From Knoellia koreensis (lineage in GTDB: Bacteria; Actinomycetota; Actinomycetes; Actinomycetales; Dermatophilaceae), in the NCBI RefSeq assembly GCF_013041615.1, contig NZ_JABEPQ010000001.1, forward strand, positions 426,976 to 490,975: a stretch of 64,000 bases of DNA, read 5' to 3'. The position numbers were made by a program, and so were the translations under genes. Under the pieces are notes generated by a model. That model worked only from the letters and a program-made list of their open reading frames with translations. It had not been told where the DNA came from and did no database searches. This document shows, in pieces, positions 8,190 to 16,684 of this stretch; position 1 is the stretch's first letter, and every line of letters begins with the position of its first letter.

Positions 8190-9366
8190 GGTCGCGGTCG
8201 CGGGGAACCAAGGGCACGGCCGCGGCGGCGAACACGGCCGCGGAGGCGAACGTCACGGCATACCCGCGACGAGCGACGAGCACTCCCGCAACGGGCGGCA
8301 CGCAGGCCGCGGCGAGGAACTGGCCGGTGTTCTGGATGCCGAGCGCACGCCCGGACCAGTAGGCACCGGCCCGCTCGGCGACGGCGGTGAACGCGAGCCC
8401 GTTGTCCGCCACGGTGAGCCCGGTCGCGACGACGAGCAGCACGACGGCCACGGGCCAGCCCGCGCCGGCAGCGGCGCCCAGCGCGAGCATCGTCACGACG
8501 ACGGTCACGGCGACCCACCGCAGGGGCCGCATCCGGCTGCCGACCCGGTCGGACAGCGCCCCGGCGGCGATCCGTCCGGCGGCGCCCATCAGCTGGGCGA
8601 GGGCGACGAGGGTGCCTGCCGCTCCGGCACTCCAGCCACGGTCGCTCACCAGCCAGGCCAGGGCGTAGGTCCACACGACGAACTGCGGCACGACGAGGAG
8701 TACCGAGACCAGGTGCACCCGCGCGAGGAACCGGTCCGCGGCATAGGGGTTGGCGGCGTGGGCGGCAGAGCGCGCGGGTCTCGGCGGGTCGACGACGACG
8801 GCGAGGGTTGCGGCCAGTGCGAGCGCGGCGACCACGGCGGGGACGGCCAGCGCGGCACGCACGCCGGCCCGATCGGCCGTGACCGCGAGCGAGACCGCGG
8901 CGATCCCGACCCCGAGCGGCTGCGCCATCTGCCGTATGCCCATCGCCGTGCCGCGCCGGTGCGCGGGGAACCAGCCGACGACGACCCGGCCGCTGGCGGC
9001 GTTCGTCGAGGCCGCGAACGCCCCGGCGACCAGCAGCCAGACGAACCACCACAGGGGGGAGTCACCCGCTGCGGCCACGGCTGCGGCCGCGGTGGTGCCG
9101 GTCAGGCCGGTGAGGAGGGCGAAACGCTCGCCGCGCCGGTCGACGACGACACCCCACACCACCAGGGTGAGCAGGACACCGATCATGGGCGCCGCGGCCA
9201 CGAGCCCCGCGAGGGGGAGCGACAGGCCCTCGCGCCGGTGCAGCACCGGGATGAGGAAGGCCGGGCCGTGCACGACGACCGCCGACGCGGCCTGAGCGGC
9301 GGTGCTCACCGCGAGCATCAGCCATCGACGGGTCGTGCCCACCGCGGGCGTCGTCGTGCCGGTCAC
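8170..9366 (-). CDS. MFS transporter
   Basis: About 398 residues with twelve predicted membrane segments. The MFS loop signature is visible as [15 protein letters not shown] between helices 2 and 3, with a second-half equivalent [15 protein letters not shown]. Substrate unknown. The start is uncertain: GTG at 9366, TTG at 9378 and internal GTGs are possible, and none has a clear SD. It is divergent from uvrB, and the 125-bp spacer carries two inverted copies of the dispersed word (9394 and 9475). Confidence 0.85.
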   Translation of the reverse strand: MTGTTTPAVGTTRRWLMLAVSTAAQAASAVVVHGPAFLIPVLHRREGLSLPLAGLVAAAPMIGVLLTLVVWGVVVDRRGERFALLTGLTGTTAAAAVAAAGDSPLWWFVWLLVAGAFAASTNAASGRVVVGWFPAHRRGTAMGIRQMAQPLGVGIAAVSLAVTADRAGVRAALAVPAVVAALALAATLAVVVDPPRPARSAAHAANPYAADRFLARVHLVSVLLVVPQFVVWTYALAWLVSDRGWSAGAAGTLVALAQLMGAAGRIAAGALSDRVGSRMRPLRWVAVTVVVTMLALGAAAGAGWPVAVVLLVVATGLTVADNGLAFTAVAERAGAYWSGRALGIQNTGQFLAAACVPPVAGVLVARRGYAVTFASAAVFAAAAVPLVPRDRDLSATRP

Positions 9367-9479
9367 CCGGCCAGTCAAGCCCGCACGGGTGGGGTATGCC
9401 GCGATGTCTCAGGTCGTGGCGGCCCACCCGCCCGCGGGGCTGGGAAGGCGCCCGTGGGCGCGGTGTCGGTGCCGCGGCA

Positions 9480-9485
9480 TACCGT
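9480..9485 (+). promoter_or_regulatory. -10 box of uvrB (leaderless), inside a CGGCATAC copy
   Basis: TACCGT is followed by 6 nt and the ATG at 9492. Its first bases belong to the word copy at 9475-9482, so promoter and repeat coincide. Confidence 0.5.
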
Positions 9486-9491
9486 AGGAGC

Positions 9492-11600
9492 ATGCGTCCC
9501 ACGACCGACCTGCAGCGCACGGTGGCCCCGTTCGAGGTCGTCTCCGAGTACTCACCCGCCGGCGACCAGCCGACCGCCATCGCCGAGCTGACCCAGCGTA
9601 TCCAGGCGGGGGAGAAGAACACCGTCCTGCTCGGCGCCACCGGCACCGGCAAGTCCGCGACGACCGCCTGGCTGATCGAGCAGGTGCAGCGGCCCACCCT
9701 GGTCATGGCACCGAACAAGACACTTGCCGCTCAGCTCGCCAACGAGTTCCGCGAGCTGCTGCCCAACAACGCCGTCGAGTACTTCGTCAGCTACTACGAC
9801 TACTACCAGCCCGAGGCGTACATCCCGCAGACGGACACCTACATCGAGAAGGACTCCTCGATCAACGACGAGGTCGAACGGCTGCGCCACAGCGCCACCA
9901 ACTCGCTGTTGACCCGGCGGGACGTCGTCGTGGTCGCGTCGGTGTCGTGCATCTACGGCCTCGGCACACCGCAGGAGTACGTCGACCGGATGGCGCGGCT
10001 CAGGGTGGGCGACGTCGTCGACCGCGACGAGCTGCTGCGCCGGTTCGTGCAGATGCAGTACACCCGCAACGACCTGGCGTTCACGCGCGGCACGTTCCGG
10101 GTCCGCGGAGACACGGTCGAGATCATCCCGGTCTACGAGGAGCTCGCCGTGCGCATCGAGTTCTTCGGTGACGAGATCGAGCGCATCTACACCCTCCACC
10201 CGATCAGTGGTGAGGTGATCCACGAGGAGACGGAGATGTACGTCTTCCCGGCCACCCACTACGTCGCCGGGCCGGAGCGGATGGAACGGGCGATCCGGGG
10301 GATCGAGCTCGAGCTCGCCGACCGGCTGTCCGAGCTGGAGAAGCAGAACAAGCTGCTCGAGGCGCAGCGGCTGCGGATGCGCACCACCTATGACATCGAG
10401 ATGATGCGCCAGGTCGGGTCGTGCTCGGGCATCGAGAACTACTCGATGCACATCGACGGCCGCGGTCGCGGCACCGCGCCGAACACGCTGCTCGACTACT
10501 TTCCCGAGGACTTCCTGCTCGTCATCGACGAGTCGCACGTGACCGTCCCCCAGATCGGCGCGATGTACGAGGGCGACATGTCCCGCAAGCGGATGCTCGT
10601 CGACCACGGGTTCCGGCTGCCGTCCGCCATGGACAACCGCCCGCTGAAGTGGGAGGAGTTCCTCGACCGCATCGGGCAGACCGTCTACCTGTCGGCGACA
10701 CCCGGTCCCTACGAGCTGGCGCAGAGCGACGGTGTCGTCGAGCAGATCATCCGGCCCACGGGCCTCATCGATCCCGAGGTCGTGCTCAAGCCCACCAAGG
10801 GCCAGATCGACGACCTGCTCCACGAGATCGGCGAGCGCACCAAGAAGAACGAGCGCGTCCTCGTCACCACCCTCACCAAGAAGATGGCCGAGGACCTCAC
10901 CGACTACCTGCTCGACAAGGGCGTGCGCGTCCGTTACCTGCACAGCGAGGTCGACACGCTGCGCCGCGTCGAGCTGCTGCGCGAGCTGCGGATGGGTGAG
11001 TACGACGTGCTCGTCGGCATCAACCTGCTGCGCGAGGGCCTCGACCTGCCCGAGGTGTCGCTCGTGAGCATCCTCGACGCCGACAAGGAGGGCTTCCTGC
11101 GCTCGGCGCGATCGCTCATCCAGACCATCGGCCGCGCGGCCCGCAACGTGTCGGGCCAGGTGCACATGTATGCCGACGAGGTCACCCCGTCGATGCGCGA
11201 GGCCATCGACGAGACGCAGCGTCGGCGCGAGAAGCAGATCGCCTACAACAAGGAGGCGGGCGTCGACCCGCAGCCGCTGCGCAAGAAGATCGCCGACATC
11301 ACCGACCTCATCCAGCGCGAGGACGCCGACACCGAGGCGCTCATCGGCTCCGGCCGGGCACAGTCCCGCGGCAAGGGTGCCCAGCGCGGTGGCCGGGGCA
11401 GCGTCCAGGCCGATGCAGGGGTCGCCAGCGACCGGCTCAAGGAGATGCCGGCCAACGACCTGGCCAACCTCATCCAGGAGCTGTCGACCCAGATGCACCA
11501 GGCCGCGTCCGAGCTGCACTTCGAGCTGGCTGCGCGGTTGCGCGACGAGATCGGCGACCTCAAGAAGGAGCTGCGGCAGATGTCCGCAGCCACGCAGTAG
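9492..11600 (+). CDS. uvrB: Excinuclease ABC subunit B
   Basis: A 702-residue damage-verification helicase of nucleotide excision repair, loaded by UvrA, which recruits UvrC. Walker A GATGTGKS spans 48-55, the beta-hairpin [20 protein letters not shown] follows near residue 100, the DEAD-like box VIDESH lies near 345, the helicase C-terminal motifs end with QTIGRAARN, and a C-terminal UVR motif is present. A basic Gly/Arg-rich linker precedes the UVR motif. The AGGAG one nt before the ATG is too close to act as an SD. Confidence 0.97.
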   Translation: MRPTTDLQRTVAPFEVVSEYSPAGDQPTAIAELTQRIQAGEKNTVLLGATGTGKSATTAWLIEQVQRPTLVMAPNKTLAAQLANEFRELLPNNAVEYFVSYYDYYQPEAYIPQTDTYIEKDSSINDEVERLRHSATNSLLTRRDVVVVASVSCIYGLGTPQEYVDRMARLRVGDVVDRDELLRRFVQMQYTRNDLAFTRGTFRVRGDTVEIIPVYEELAVRIEFFGDEIERIYTLHPISGEVIHEETEMYVFPATHYVAGPERMERAIRGIELELADRLSELEKQNKLLEAQRLRMRTTYDIEMMRQVGSCSGIENYSMHIDGRGRGTAPNTLLDYFPEDFLLVIDESHVTVPQIGAMYEGDMSRKRMLVDHGFRLPSAMDNRPLKWEEFLDRIGQTVYLSATPGPYELAQSDGVVEQIIRPTGLIDPEVVLKPTKGQIDDLLHEIGERTKKNERVLVTTLTKKMAEDLTDYLLDKGVRVRYLHSEVDTLRRVELLRELRMGEYDVLVGINLLREGLDLPEVSLVSILDADKEGFLRSARSLIQTIGRAARNVSGQVHMYADEVTPSMREAIDETQRRREKQIAYNKEAGVDPQPLRKKIADITDLIQREDADTEALIGSGRAQSRGKGAQRGGRGSVQADAGVASDRLKEMPANDLANLIQELSTQMHQAASELHFELAARLRDEIGDLKKELRQMSAATQ

Positions 11601-11612
11601 GCACCCGTCTCA

Positions 11613-11637
11613 CGGCATACCCGCTCGATTTGAGCGG
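11613..11637 (+). terminator. Hairpin after uvrB
   Basis: CCGCTC-GATTT-GAGCGG (11621-11637) lies directly beside a CGGCATAC copy (11613-11620). The stem is short and T-poor, so efficiency is uncertain. Confidence 0.45.
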
Positions 11638-11670
11638 TGACCCGGTGTTTGGGAGTATTTGCAAGTTCAT

Positions 11671-11816
11671 CGGAGGGGAGTATCCCCACGCGGTGTCCTC
11701 GTCATCACGGCTCGTCCACCCCCGCAGCAGATTCCGCGGGTCCGTGCGGGCCCGGGGAGCCGGTCCGCCAAGTCCTGGGCGGGAGAGACCTCCGGCCACC
11801 TCGTCGTGACCGGAGG
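11671..11816 (+). ncRNA. yybP-ykoY (manganese) riboswitch before the TerC gene
   Basis: Conserved elements appear in order: GGGGAGTA (11675-11682), CTCGTCATCACGGC, a GC-rich variable arm, GCCGGT, and GGGAGAGACCTCC (11781-11793). P1 is CGGAGG (11671-11676) pairing with CCTCCG (11789-11794). The same CCTCCGG can instead pair with CCGGAGG (11810-11816), which is the SD of the next gene, placed 8 nt before its TTG start. The ligand-bound form should therefore free the SD, giving translational control. The class and its Mn2+ response are established; the switch model is inference from pairing. Confidence 0.88.
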
Positions 11817-11824
11817 ACCACGTC

Positions 11825-12862
11825 TTGAACTCGCTCGTAGCCACCACCGCCACCAAGATGGAAGTCGCGCCGTGGGTCTGGTACCTCACCATCGGCCTCA
11901 TGGCGGCGGTGCTGCTGTTCGACGTCTTCATCATCGCCCGGCGGCCGCACGTACCCTCCACCAAGGAGGTCACGGTCGCCCTGATCGGCTACATCGGTGC
12001 AGCGCTGCTGTTCGGGCTGGGCGTCTGGTACTTCACCCACGAGCAGGCCGGCGCCAAGTTCATGGCCGAGTACTACGCGGGCTGGTTGACGGAGTACTCG
12101 CTGTCGATCGACAACCTGTTCATCTTCCTGCTGATCATGGCCCGGTTCAACGTGCCGGCGAAGCTCCAGCAGTCGGCGCTGCTCATCGGCATCATCATCG
12201 CCATCGTCCTGCGCGGCATCTTCATCGCGGTGGGCGCGGCGGCGATCAACCGCTTCTCGTGGGTCTTCTACCTGTTCGGCGCGTTCCTCGTCTACACCGC
12301 GATCCAGCTGGTCCGTGAGGGCCAGAGCGACGACGACGAGTACGAGGAGAACCGCTTCATGCGGTTCGTCGAGCGCCGCTTCCCGGCCACCAAGAACTAC
12401 GACGGGGCCAAGCTCTTCACCCGCGAGAACGGCAAGCGGCTCGCCACGCCCATGTTCATCGTCATCATGGCCCTGGGCACGACCGACCTGCTCTTCGCGC
12501 TCGACTCGATCCCGGCGATCTACGGCCTCACCCGCGAGCCCTACCTCGTCCTCACGGCCAACCTGTTCGCGCTCATGGGCCTGCGCCAGCTCTACTTCCT
12601 CATCGGCGGCCTGCTCAAGCGGCTCGTCTACCTCAGCATCGGTCTGGCCGTCCTGCTGGCCTTCATCGGCGTGAAGCTGATCCTGCACGCCATGCACGAG
12701 AACGAGCTGCCGTTCATCAACGGAGGCGAGAAGATCAGCTGGGCGCCGGACATCCCGATCTGGATGTCGCTCTCGGCCATCGTCCTGATCCTCGGCGTGA
12801 CCACGGTCGCGAGCCTTATCAAGTCCTCCCGCGACTCCAAGCAGGTCGGCTCAGCCCCCTGA
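11825..12862 (+). CDS. TerC family membrane protein, probable Mn2+ exporter
   Basis: 345 residues with about nine membrane segments. TerC signatures are EYSLSIDNLFIFLLI (near residue 95) and TDLLFALDSIPAIYG (near 220); the acidic residues in these helices are thought to bind metal. Family members are involved in Mn2+ export or metallation of exported proteins, and the upstream yybP-ykoY element supports a manganese role. The TTG start at 11825 is supported by GGAGG 8 nt upstream. The tail overlaps the convergent EamA gene by 12 bp. Confidence 0.93.
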   Translation: MNSLVATTATKMEVAPWVWYLTIGLMAAVLLFDVFIIARRPHVPSTKEVTVALIGYIGAALLFGLGVWYFTHEQAGAKFMAEYYAGWLTEYSLSIDNLFIFLLIMARFNVPAKLQQSALLIGIIIAIVLRGIFIAVGAAAINRFSWVFYLFGAFLVYTAIQLVREGQSDDDEYEENRFMRFVERRFPATKNYDGAKLFTRENGKRLATPMFIVIMALGTTDLLFALDSIPAIYGLTREPYLVLTANLFALMGLRQLYFLIGGLLKRLVYLSIGLAVLLAFIGVKLILHAMHENELPFINGGEKISWAPDIPIWMSLSAIVLILGVTTVASLIKSSRDSKQVGSAP

Positions 12863-13723
12863 CTCGGCCGGGTCCCGTCGCTGGCCAGCGCCCATGACCA
12901 GGGCGCTGGCCAGCACGACCAGTCCCATGCCGAGGAGCTGGGTGAGGTGCAGGCGTTGCCCGAGGATCAGCAGCCCGGCGAGGGCGGCGGCGACGGGCTC
13001 GAGGCTCAGCAGGATGCCGAAGACCCGCGGGTTGAGGTGACGCAGTGCCGCGAGCTCGAGGGAGTAGGGGAGCACTGAGGAGAGCACGGCGATGCCGAGC
13101 CCCTTCGCGACGTCCCCCGCTTCCCACTGCGGCGCCGAGCCGAGCCCGAACGGCAGCACCAGCACGAGGGCGACCACCATGGCGAGGGCGAGGCCGTCGA
13201 GGCTGGCGAACTCCCGTCCGACCTGACGGCTGGCGAGGATGTATGCCGCCCAGCAGGCGCCCGCGACCGCGGCCAGTCCCAGCCCGGTCCACTCGAGGTC
13301 GGCCACGGGTGTTCCGAGTGCCTCGGAGATGAGCACGACCCCGACGGCGGCAGCCGCGACGGCGGCAAGGTCGCGCAGTCGGCGCGACAGCGCCGTGGCC
13401 AGGGTGAGCGGGCCGAGGAACTCGATCGTGACGGCCACTCCGATGGGTAGGCGCGCCAGCGAGGCGTAGAACGCGAGGTTCATCAGGCCCAGCGCGACAC
13501 CGAACGCGAGCACGGCCAGCCACGCGCGGCGGGACCGCCCGCGCAACCGCGGGCGCGCGACCACCAGCAGGATGGCCGTCGCGAACGCCAGCCGCAGGAG
13601 CACCGACCCACCGGCGCCGATGTGGGGGACCAGTGTGGCCGCGAGGGCCCCGCCGAACTGCACCGACACGATCGCGGTCAGGACCAGCACCAGCGGCGGC
13701 ACGCGCGGTCGTCCCTCGGTCAC
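12851..13723 (-). CDS. EamA/DMT-superfamily transporter
   Basis: 290 residues with ten hydrophobic segments in two EamA halves; the second begins near WTGLGLAAVAGACWAAYILA. The ending LEPVAAALAGLLILGQRL is typical of the RhtA/YdcZ-like amino acid or metabolite exporters. Substrate unknown. The GTG at 13723 is favoured by a -10 seven nt upstream; the frame also extends further upstream without a supporting signal. Confidence 0.85.
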   Translation of the reverse strand: MTEGRPRVPPLVLVLTAIVSVQFGGALAATLVPHIGAGGSVLLRLAFATAILLVVARPRLRGRSRRAWLAVLAFGVALGLMNLAFYASLARLPIGVAVTIEFLGPLTLATALSRRLRDLAAVAAAAVGVVLISEALGTPVADLEWTGLGLAAVAGACWAAYILASRQVGREFASLDGLALAMVVALVLVLPFGLGSAPQWEAGDVAKGLGIAVLSSVLPYSLELAALRHLNPRVFGILLSLEPVAAALAGLLILGQRLHLTQLLGMGLVVLASALVMGAGQRRDPAESGG

Positions 13724-13730
13724 GTGCCGG

Positions 13731-13736
13731 ACTCTA
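13731..13736 (-). promoter_or_regulatory. -10 box of the EamA gene (leaderless)
   Basis: On the minus strand, TAGAGT, then 7 nt, then the GTG at 13723. Confidence 0.5.
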
Positions 13737-13752
13737 ATGACCCGGCCGGACC

Positions 13753-14424
13753 TCACCAGCCTCGGTCTCGCCACTCCTGCAGGTGCGGCCGCTCGGCGCC
13801 CAGCGTGGTCGGTGCGCCGTGCCCGGGCCACACGACGGTGTCGTCGTCGAACACATCGAAGACGCGGGTGCTGACGTCCTCGATGAGGGAGTCGAACGAC
13901 TGGCCCGGGTTCTTGGTGTTGCCCACCCCGCCGGGGAAGAGCGAGTCGCCGGTGAACAGCTGCACCGGGCCGTCCGGGTCGCGGTAGGCGAGCGCGATCG
14001 AACCGGGTGTGTGCCCGCGCAGGTGGATCACCTCCAGCGGCACGTCACCGACGGTGACGACATCGCCGTGGCCGACCGTGCGGTTCGGACGCACCGGCAT
14101 ACCCTCGGCGTCGTCCGTGCCGCAGACGGTGACGGCACCCGTCGCGGCGACCACGTCCTCGAGGGCGCGGTGGTGGTCCCAGTGCTGGTGGGTGGTGACC
14201 ACGGTCCGCAGCGGACCGCCTGCGGCGTCCACGAGGGCCAGCAGGCGTTCGGGCTCGGCTGCCGCATCGACCAGGAGCAGCTCACCGGTGGCCCGGTTGC
14301 GCAGCAGGTAGGCGTTGTTGTCCATTTCTGAGACGGACACCCTCCACATGCTGAGAAGCTTCCAGTGGTCCGGAGTGACCTGGGCAACGGAATTCGGGTC
14401 GGAAGACGCGCTCATGGACACCAT
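13753..14424 (-). CDS. MBL-fold metallo-hydrolase
   Basis: 223 residues with the metallo-beta-lactamase motif THQHWDHH (78-85), then HLRGHTPGS, FTGDSLFPGGVG and VVWPGHG, which complete the two-metal site seen in glyoxalase II-like hydrolases. The short single-domain form fits a glyoxalase II or related thioesterase, but the substrate is not determined. ATGs at 14424 and 14415 are both possible; AGGA lies 4 nt before the first. It runs divergently from the histidine kinase gene. Confidence 0.88.
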   Translation of the reverse strand: MVSMSASSDPNSVAQVTPDHWKLLSMWRVSVSEMDNNAYLLRNRATGELLLVDAAAEPERLLALVDAAGGPLRTVVTTHQHWDHHRALEDVVAATGAVTVCGTDDAEGMPVRPNRTVGHGDVVTVGDVPLEVIHLRGHTPGSIALAYRDPDGPVQLFTGDSLFPGGVGNTKNPGQSFDSLIEDVSTRVFDVFDDDTVVWPGHGAPTTLGAERPHLQEWRDRGW

Positions 14425-14498
14425 TCTGTCCTCAGGGCACGCAACCGGGGGATATCGGTGAAATCGCCTAGTCCCGATGAACTATTGCTGCTCCGGCA

Positions 14499-14506
14499 TT
14501 TGACGT
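14499..14506 (+). promoter_or_regulatory. TTTGACGT element upstream of the histidine kinase
   Basis: The 170-bp spacer contains ATTTGACGTCC about 90 bp before the ATG. The same octamer occurs at 15900 and within the palindrome near 2368, each time upstream of a gene start. No convincing -10 follows at the usual spacing. Confidence 0.35.
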
Positions 14507-14594
14507 CCTACCTTTGTCCAGACGCGAAAAGCCTGACGGGGCCGCACAGGGGGTGCGGGCGGGCCTTCGCTGTTGTGAGGGAAGAGTTGAATAG

Positions 14595-15227
14595 ATGTCT
14601 GCTGCAATTGACGACGTCCAGCGACGTATCGCTGGACGTGAGATTGACACCGTCCGCGCGCTGTTGCACGACCTGCGTCAGCCTTTGGCGGCAATTCTGT
14701 TGATGGCCGGAGCCGAGGGTGGCGACGACCGTCGAAAGCTCGACGTGATCGCGGGACAGGCCCAGTGGCTGTCCGAAGTGGTCGAGACGAGCCTGAGCGA
14801 GGCCGCGACCGACGAGGTCGTCCCCACCGACGTGGAGCGCATCGTGCGCGACGCCGTCGACCGGGCCGCCGCGACGACCGCTTGCCACCTGCGCGTCGAC
14901 ATCGTCGGCGTGCGCCGGGCGTGGGCCCGGCCGGTGGCCCTGAGCCGCGCCCTGGCGTGCGTCCTCGACAACGCCGTGCGCGCTGCCGGCGAGTCCGGCC
15001 GCGTCACCGTGAGCGTCGTCGAGGACTCGTTGGGCACGCACGTGCGGGTCTGCGACTCGGGCCCCGGGTTCGGGCGCATCGCGTCGCGAACCTCGTTGGG
15101 GCTCACCACGACTCGCGCGATGGTGGCTGCCTGCCAGGGCACCTTCGACATCCGCGACGGCCGTGAGGGTGGTGCAGTGGCGGACATCTGCCTCGGCACC
15201 GTCGGCCTCGAGGCGGTGGCCTCGTGA
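14595..15227 (+). CDS. Sensorless soluble histidine kinase
   Basis: 210 residues containing only a dimerisation/phosphoacceptor region with H-box LLHDLRQPL (His25) and a HATPase domain: N-box DNAVRAAGESG, G1 CDSGPGFG, G2 TSLGLTTTRAMV. No membrane segment and no PAS, GAF or HAMP domain is visible, so the input must come from a partner protein or a cytoplasmic ligand. The stop overlaps the start of a LuxR-type response regulator (GTGA), the expected phosphotransfer partner. Conventional kinases are over 350 residues. Confidence 0.87.
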   Translation: MSAAIDDVQRRIAGREIDTVRALLHDLRQPLAAILLMAGAEGGDDRRKLDVIAGQAQWLSEVVETSLSEAATDEVVPTDVERIVRDAVDRAAATTACHLRVDIVGVRRAWARPVALSRALACVLDNAVRAAGESGRVTVSVVEDSLGTHVRVCDSGPGFGRIASRTSLGLTTTRAMVAACQGTFDIRDGREGGAVADICLGTVGLEAVAS

Positions 15228-15877
15228 AGATCGTCGTGTGTGATGACCACCTGCTCCTGCTCGAGGCCCTCGGGCTCGCGCTGAGCTCCAAGGGACACGA
15301 GGTCGTGGGTCTGGCGAGCACGCCCGAGGAGGGTGTCGCGGCCGTGGCCGAGCACCACCCGGACGTGTGCCTGCTCGACGTGAACTTCCCGGACGGCACC
15401 TCGATCTCCGCGATCCACCAGATCCGGGAGGCGTCTCCGCAGACCAAGGTCGTGATGCTCTCGGCCGAGGCGGACCACGGCATCGTCGGCCGGTCCATCG
15501 CCGAGGGTGCCGCCGGCTACGTCGGCAAGGAGAAGCCGATCGTCGAGATCGTCGAGATGCTCGACCGCGCGGTGCGCGGCCAGCTCGCGGTCGAGCCGTC
15601 GCTGCTCCAGCGCGCGCTGCGCCCGCAGAAGTCAGCCACGGACGACCCGCTGTGGTCGCTGCAGTTCCTCACCGACCGCGAGTGGCAGGTGATGCGCTGC
15701 ATCATGGACGGGCAGACGACCGAGGAGATGGCGTCCACCCTGGGCGTCCAGCGCAGCACCGCCCGCACGCACGTGCAGAACCTGCTGACCAAGCTGGGCG
15801 TGCACTCGCGGCTGCAGGCCGCCGCGCTCATCTCGGCCCACGGCACGCCCGAGACCTGGCCGGCCCACCTGCGCTGA
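15224..15877 (+). CDS. LuxR/NarL-family response regulator
   Basis: 217 residues. The receiver has acidic residues CDDH (6-9), phospho-acceptor Asp52 in LLDVNFPDG, and a conserved Lys in YVGKEKP near 103. The C-terminal LuxR-type HTH is FLTDREWQVMRCIMDGQTTEEMA with RTHVQNLLTKLGVHSR. Translationally coupled to the kinase. Target genes unknown; the nearby TTTGACGT elements are candidate sites. Confidence 0.92.
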   Translation: MKIVVCDDHLLLLEALGLALSSKGHEVVGLASTPEEGVAAVAEHHPDVCLLDVNFPDGTSISAIHQIREASPQTKVVMLSAEADHGIVGRSIAEGAAGYVGKEKPIVEIVEMLDRAVRGQLAVEPSLLQRALRPQKSATDDPLWSLQFLTDREWQVMRCIMDGQTTEEMASTLGVQRSTARTHVQNLLTKLGVHSRLQAAALISAHGTPETWPAHLR

Positions 15878-15899
15878 CGGGGGGCCGCAAGGTCACCCC

Positions 15900-15907
15900 T
15901 TTGACGT
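15900..15907 (+). promoter_or_regulatory. TTTGACGT element upstream of the second response regulator
   Basis: CCTTTGACGTAGGAAAC lies about 60 bp before the ATG at 15967, in the 89-bp gap after the first regulator. It suggests a separate, possibly autoregulated, promoter. Confidence 0.35.
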
Positions 15908-15966
15908 AGGAAACTCTCCAGCGGCGGGCGGTGTCCGTTTCGTCCGCCGCCGGGGAGGGTAGCCAC

Positions 15967-16653
15967 ATGCCCCCGCACATTCGCGTGGTCGTCGTGGACG
16001 ACCACGAGGTGTTCCTCGATGCACTCGCGCTGTGCCTGCGTGAACAGCCGGACATCGACGTGGTCGCCACCGCGACCAGTGTCCGTGCTGCGCTGCGCGT
16101 GGTCGAGGACACCGCCTTCGACGTCCTGTTGCTCGACCTCGACCTGGCCGGTGAGGACGGGCTCCTCGTGGCCCGCCAAGCCCTGTCGCGCCACCCGGAG
16201 GTGGCGGTCCTCGTGACCACCGGTTCCGACGGGTCGGACCAGCGGATCGTCGAGGCGGTCCAGCTGGGAGTGCGCGGCTGGATGACCAAGACCGTCACGG
16301 CCAGCGACCTGCTCGAGGCCATCCGGGGGGTCGCCCGCGGCGAGACGCACATCCCGGCGCAGCTGCTGACCGGCGTCCTCATGTCGCTGTCGCAGCGGCC
16401 GCATGCCGCCGCCGAGCACCTGGAGGGCATCGACGAGCTGACCAGCCGTGAGCTCGAGGTCCTCGGCTGCCTGGTCGACGGCATGAGCCGGGCCGCGATC
16501 GGTGAGCTGCTGCACGTGTCACCGAACACCGTGCGCACCCACGTCCAGAGCATCCTGCACAAGCTCAAGGTGCACTCGGCCCTCGCCGCCGTTGCGGTGG
16601 CCCGCCGGGCCGGGGTGACGGGGTCGGCCAGCCTCACCAGCACCTCGGTCTGA
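15967..16653 (+). CDS. LuxR/NarL-family response regulator
   Basis: 228 residues. Receiver acidic pair VVDDHEVFLD, phospho-acceptor Asp57 in LLLDLDLAGEDG, Lys in WMTKTV near 101, and LuxR HTH ELTSRELEVLGCLVDGMSRAAIG with RTHVQSILHKLKVHS. The start at 15967 has GGAGGG about 8 nt upstream. It is similar in layout to the preceding regulator but clearly diverged, so one kinase may serve two regulators, or this one may be an orphan. Confidence 0.92.
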   Translation: MPPHIRVVVVDDHEVFLDALALCLREQPDIDVVATATSVRAALRVVEDTAFDVLLLDLDLAGEDGLLVARQALSRHPEVAVLVTTGSDGSDQRIVEAVQLGVRGWMTKTVTASDLLEAIRGVARGETHIPAQLLTGVLMSLSQRPHAAAEHLEGIDELTSRELEVLGCLVDGMSRAAIGELLHVSPNTVRTHVQSILHKLKVHSALAAVAVARRAGVTGSASLTSTSV

Positions 16654-16684
16654 CCACCCCCGGCCAGCCCGCTTGCCCACGGGG

